The notes beneath the pieces are model-generated. The model was not told where the DNA came from. It did no database searches and was given only the letters and a program-made list of their open reading frames with translations. The translations under genes and the position numbers were made by a program. Below are positions 60,580 through 64,000 of a stretch of 64,000 nt of DNA, in pieces. The stretch lies in NCBI RefSeq assembly GCF_014837165.1, contig NZ_JACSPM010000001.1, positions 826,304 through 890,303 on the forward strand, written 5' to 3'. How positions within the stretch are numbered: the first letter of the stretch is position 1; each line of letters starts with the position of its first letter. The DNA is from Microbacterium gallinarum. Its GTDB lineage: Bacteria; Actinomycetota; Actinomycetes; Actinomycetales; Microbacteriaceae.

Positions 60580-62352
60580 TCAGCGACTCGAGACGGTGCC
60601 GAACAAGCGGGCGATCGGCGCGAGCACGAGCGGCCGGGCGGCGACCCAGGCTGCGGCGATCACGACGAGCGAGACGGAGAAGATCCAGAATCCGGCCCAG
60701 TTGTCGGCATAGGCGTTCGGATCGACCGAGCCCTGCGCCGCATACATGTGGTTCAGGTTGCGCAGCGCTCCCGTCGCGAACACCAGCACGACGTGCACGA
60801 AGATGAACAGCACGAAGTAGAGCATCACCGGGAAGTGCACGGCGCGCGCCCACTCGACCGGGTATGCCTTGTTCAGCCCCGCCGCGTTCTTCGGCCAGAT
60901 GCCCGACATGCGCGCTCCCGTGATCGCTGCCAACGGCGCGGCGACGAAGATCGTCGTGAAGTAGGCGATCTGCTGCAGGCTGTTGTAGTTCACCCAGCCG
61001 TTCTCGGTGGGCCAGTCCAGCGACACGTACTGCAACGCCGCCGAGATCGCGTTGGGGAACACCTCCCATGAGGTGGGGATGACGCGCATCCACTGTCCCG
61101 AAACGAAGAGCAGCACCACGAAGAGGACGCCGTTGACCAGCCACAGGATGTCGAGCGACTGGTGGAACCAGATCGTCAGGCTGATCTTGCGCTTGCTGTT
61201 CCACTTCGGCGTCCAGAATGCGGTGGGCCGCTTCTCGCCGCGAATCCTCAGACCCGAGCGGATGATCAGGATCATCAGGAACACATTGAAGAAGTGCTGC
61301 CATCCGAGCCACGCCGGGAACCCGACCGGAGCCCCCTCGGGCAGGTGGTATTCGCCCGGGTAGGCCGCCAGGAAGTCGGCTCCCCACTGCGTGCTGAGCA
61401 GCCAGCGCACCGCGAGTACGGCCATGCCTGCGGCGAACAGCAGTCCACCGCCGCCCACGATCACCGCACCGGCCCACTGGGCCTTGGTGAACGGTCCGAT
61501 GCGCTCGGGCTCCGGCCGCGGGGTCTGACGGGTCTTCGCGTACGCTCCGGGCCACACCGTGCGCGTGAAGGGCAGGGGCCGGTCCAGCGGGACGCCCGAC
61601 GGCGTGCGTGCGGGCTCGGGAGCGACGGCGACGGCTGCAGCCGCCGGGGCGGCGGGGGCGGAGACGGATGCCGCAGCCTGCGGCGCCTCCGCAGCCGGGG
61701 GCGCCTCCGCAGCGGGCGCGGGCGCGGCGGGGGCGAATCCGGCCGGGGGCCACGGCTCACCGCCGGGCACTCGCGGCAGGCCGCGGCGCACGGGGCGACC
61801 GCCGTCGCCACCAGGAGCCGAGGCAACGGGGGCTGCGGCAGCCGGCGCGACTGCCGCCGCGACGGCCTCGACCACGGCAGCGGCGGGAGCGGATGCCTCG
61901 GCACCTGCCGCGGGAGCCTCAGCGGCTTGCGCAGCCGGCGCAGCAGCGGACGGCGGGGGCAAGGCAGCGGGCGCGGCGCCGGCAGGCGGCCACGGCTCAC
62001 CGCCCGGCACGCGCGGCAGGCCGCGGCGGATCGCGCGCCCTCCCGAAGCCGCAGCCGGCGCAGCCGTGACTACGGGTGCGGCGTTCGGATCCCCGACAGC
62101 CGGCGCAGCGGCCGCGGCGGACTCGGATGCGGCGGCGGACACAGTGTCAGCGGCAGCCGCAGGCGTCGCATCCGCGACGGCCGCGGCAGGTGCGGCAGCT
62201 GCGGGGGCGGCAGCCACAGGTTCAGGGGCCGCCGGAGCTCCGGCCGCGGCGGGCGCGCCGACGCCGTCGGGCGCCTCGCCGTTCGGCGGCCAGGGCTCGC
62301 CGCCGGCCACGCGCGGCAGGCCGCGGCGCAGGGTCGTGCCGTAGGTCGCCAT
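60580..62352 (-). CDS. b-type cytochrome membrane protein with three RGLPR repeats, linked to ETF
   Basis: 590 residues. The first 280 are Ala/Pro-rich and disordered and contain three near-identical copies of RRGLPRVPGGEPWPP (9-23, 109-123, 189-203), spaced 100 and 80 residues. The rest is a membrane domain (about 293-580) with segments bearing paired histidines (His353 in WQHFF, His397 in WFHQ, and others in RAVHF and IFVHVV), as in cytochrome b/b6 or formate-dehydrogenase-type di-heme subunits. Eight bases from etfA, it may pass electrons from ETF to quinone. That role is inference. Confidence 0.8.
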   Translation of the reverse strand: MATYGTTLRRGLPRVAGGEPWPPNGEAPDGVGAPAAAGAPAAPEPVAAAPAAAAPAAAVADATPAAAADTVSAAASESAAAAAPAVGDPNAAPVVTAAPAAASGGRAIRRGLPRVPGGEPWPPAGAAPAALPPPSAAAPAAQAAEAPAAGAEASAPAAAVVEAVAAAVAPAAAAPVASAPGGDGGRPVRRGLPRVPGGEPWPPAGFAPAAPAPAAEAPPAAEAPQAAASVSAPAAPAAAAVAVAPEPARTPSGVPLDRPLPFTRTVWPGAYAKTRQTPRPEPERIGPFTKAQWAGAVIVGGGGLLFAAGMAVLAVRWLLSTQWGADFLAAYPGEYHLPEGAPVGFPAWLGWQHFFNVFLMILIIRSGLRIRGEKRPTAFWTPKWNSKRKISLTIWFHQSLDILWLVNGVLFVVLLFVSGQWMRVIPTSWEVFPNAISAALQYVSLDWPTENGWVNYNSLQQIAYFTTIFVAAPLAAITGARMSGIWPKNAAGLNKAYPVEWARAVHFPVMLYFVLFIFVHVVLVFATGALRNLNHMYAAQGSVDPNAYADNWAGFWIFSVSLVVIAAAWVAARPLVLAPIARLFGTVSSR

Positions 62353-62359
62353 GACGCCG

Positions 62360-63325
62360 CTACGCCTTCTTCGCCTCGAGCGCCGAGATGAGCTGCGGCA
62401 CGACCTGGAACAGATCGCCGACCACGCCGAAGTCGGCGACCTCGAAGATGGGGGCGTCGGCATCCTTGTTGATCGCGACGATCGTCTTGGCGGTCTGCAT
62501 ACCGGCCTTGTGCTGGATGGCGCCCGAGATGCCGAGCGCGACGTACAGCTGCGGGGCCACCGAGACACCGGTCTGCCCGACCTGCGCGGCCTGCGGAACG
62601 TAGCCCGCGTCCACGGCGGCGCGCGAGGCGCCGACGGCGGCGCCGAGGGCATCGGCGAGCTGCTCCACGAGAGCGAACTGGTCCTTCGAGCCGAGACCGC
62701 GACCACCCGACACGACCTTGGCCGCGCCGCGCAGCTCCGGACGCGACGACGACACGACTGCCGCATCCACCGACTCGACCGTCGCCGACTTCCGGCCCGA
62801 CGGCGTCACCTGCAGCATCTCGACCTGCGGCGATGCGACGGCCTCGGCACGGGCATCGACAGAACCCTGCCGGATCGTGATCACCGGCGCGCCCCACGTG
62901 ACCGCGGCCTGCACGTTGTAGGCGCCGCCGTACACCGAGTGGTGCGCGACCACGCCCTCGTCGTCTCGTGAGACGCCTACGGCGTCGACCGCGATCGCCG
63001 ACCGCGTGCGCGCCGCGTACCGGCCTGCGGCCTCGCGTCCTGTGACCGAGTGCGACACGAGGATCGCGTCAGGGCGCACGAGCGTCGCGGCGGCGTCCAG
63101 CGCGTCCACGATCGGCACGACCAGGCCGTCGCCGGCGGGCGCGACCAGCACCGTGCCGGCACCGAGGGCCGCGGCATCCGTCGCCAGCTTCTCGTCGCCG
63201 ACCACGACGGCGACCGGCGTGCCGACCTGCGCGGCCGCTCCCAGCACCTCGGCGGCGGACTTCGCCAGCTCGCCCGAAGGCATCACGTCGAGCAGGACCA
63301 GAATCGAATCTTCAGCAAACGTCAT
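62360..63325 (-). CDS. etfA: Electron transfer flavoprotein alpha subunit
   Basis: 321 residues. The C-terminal FAD-binding region is intact: [48 protein letters not shown] and [19 protein letters not shown]. With EtfB it accepts electrons from acyl-CoA dehydrogenases such as the one encoded at 39969-41156. It lies 13 bases after etfB and just before the cytochrome gene. Confidence 0.96.
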   Translation of the reverse strand: MTFAEDSILVLLDVMPSGELAKSAAEVLGAAAQVGTPVAVVVGDEKLATDAAALGAGTVLVAPAGDGLVVPIVDALDAAATLVRPDAILVSHSVTGREAAGRYAARTRSAIAVDAVGVSRDDEGVVAHHSVYGGAYNVQAAVTWGAPVITIRQGSVDARAEAVASPQVEMLQVTPSGRKSATVESVDAAVVSSSRPELRGAAKVVSGGRGLGSKDQFALVEQLADALGAAVGASRAAVDAGYVPQAAQVGQTGVSVAPQLYVALGISGAIQHKAGMQTAKTIVAINKDADAPIFEVADFGVVGDLFQVVPQLISALEAKKA

Positions 63326-63338
63326 CTCACACGCACCC

Positions 63339-64000
63339 TTACGCGAGCCGGTTCTGGATCAGGAACTCCGCGAGCTTCTCGCCGGCATCGCCCTCGTCGA
63401 CGATCTTCGTGCCGGCCTCGCGCGGCGGCTTCTCGGACAGCCCGATCACGATCGACCGCGAGGCGTTCGGGTCGTGCGGGTCGATGCCGAGGTCATCGAG
63501 CGAGAGCGTCTCGAACGGCTTCTTCTTCGCCGCCATGATGCCTTTGAAGTTGGGGAAGCGCGCGTCGGGCAGTGCCTCGGTGATCGAGATGAGCGCCGGC
63601 AGCGTCGTCGAGACGTTCATCGTCGCGCCTTCGACGGCGCGGGTGCCCGACACGGTGCCCTCGCCGATCTCGACCGACGTCAGGTACGTCGCGGCGGGCA
63701 CGTCGAGGATCTCGGCCACCATGGCGGGGATCACGCCACCCGAGCCGTCCGTGGACTGGTTGCCGGCGATGACCAGATCGAAGCCGGTGCGCTGCACCGC
63801 AGCCGCCAGCACCTCCGCCGTCAGGCCCAGGTCGGCGCCGAGCAGCGCCTCGTCCACGACCTGCACGGCCGAGGCGGCGCCCATCGCCAGGCCCTTGCGC
63901 ACCGTCGCCTGCGCCGACTGGGGCGTCATCGAAAGCACCACGACCTCGGTGCCGGGGTTCTTGTCGGCGTAGGAGAGGGCGACCTCGATCGACCGCTCGC
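63339..64000 (-). CDS. etfB: Electron transfer flavoprotein beta subunit, 5' end outside window
   Basis: The frame is open to the right edge of the window, so about 40 N-terminal residues are missing. The FAD/AMP-binding stretch [27 protein letters not shown] segment ([10 protein letters not shown]) and the signature [11 protein letters not shown] are present. It forms a heterodimer with EtfA. Confidence 0.95.
   Translation of the reverse strand, partial: ERSIEVALSYADKNPGTEVVVLSMTPQSAQATVRKGLAMGAASAVQVVDEALLGADLGLTAEVLAAAVQRTGFDLVIAGNQSTDGSGGVIPAMVAEILDVPAATYLTSVEIGEGTVSGTRAVEGATMNVSTTLPALISITEALPDARFPNFKGIMAAKKKPFETLSLDDLGIDPHDPNASRSIVIGLSEKPPREAGTKIVDEGDAGEKLAEFLIQNRLA

Noticed and set aside
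1..64000. tRNA or rRNA genes, CRISPR arrays, transposases, phage genes, integration sites
   Set aside because: Looked for characteristic sequence stretches and repeats by eye; none found.

Overview
The window is 64 kb of very GC-rich DNA with actinobacterial hallmarks: -10 boxes of the form TANNNT, GGAGG-type ribosome sites, many GTG starts, many stop/start overlaps and several leaderless genes. The gene set (F420 ligase CofE, fused PutA, DUF7882 and DUF4386 proteins, LacI-controlled hemicellulose genes) suggests a soil or plant-associated member of the Microbacteriaceae. That placement is inference; no rRNA, tRNA, CRISPR array, insertion sequence or phage gene was seen.

Layout. 1-7.9 kb: end of a membrane molybdopterin oxidoreductase, a GntR regulator, an arginine/ornithine pair (ArgZ-like guanidino hydrolase plus RocD), a quinone-oxidoreductase-like enzyme, a small XRE regulator with a membrane protein facing a DUF4386 gene across a palindromic divergent promoter, and a PIG-L deacetylase. 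7.9-22.8 kb: a plant-polysaccharide and sugar region with a secreted CE1-like esterase, GH5 and GH51 glycosidases, a CUT1 sugar ABC transporter, two LacI regulators and a four-gene set (TIM-barrel protein, DhaK-DhaL kinase, RpiB isomerase, 3-hydroxyacyl-CoA-dehydrogenase-fold enzyme) that looks like a tetrulose-phosphate route. Related palindromic operators occur before the esterase, the transporter and the TIM-barrel gene. 22.8-33.9 kb: PutA, a coiled-coil membrane protein, a bacteriophytochrome-GGDEF protein, a lone EAL phosphodiesterase, two paralogous DUF7882 proteins and small genes, then a thioesterase, GNAT and CofE.

33.9-58.7 kb is a catabolic island. A ten-gene minus-strand operon (two CaiB CoA-transferases, an HMG-CoA-lyase-like and a CitE-like lyase, two MmgE/PrpD proteins, acyl-CoA dehydrogenase, enoyl-CoA hydratase, cyclase, aldehyde dehydrogenase) is divergent from a 3-hydroxybenzoate 6-hydroxylase gene. 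Then come an IclR, an MFS carrier, a three-gene ABC importer and a benzoylformate decarboxylase with a divergent LysR, and a second IclR divergent from gentisate dioxygenase and a fumarylacetoacetase-family hydrolase. Together these could take an aryl-2-oxoacid (for example 3-hydroxybenzoylformate) through aldehyde and 3-hydroxybenzoate to gentisate and central metabolism. The two gentisate-branch promoters share an 18-bp motif. 58.7-64 kb: two metallo-beta-lactamase-fold hydrolases, a b-type cytochrome protein with three copies of an RGLPR motif, and etfA/etfB, which could carry electrons from acyl-CoA dehydrogenases to the membrane.

Stretches over 300 bases without an ordinary gene: only 7922-8307, which holds a duplicated operator/promoter and a 17-codon remnant.
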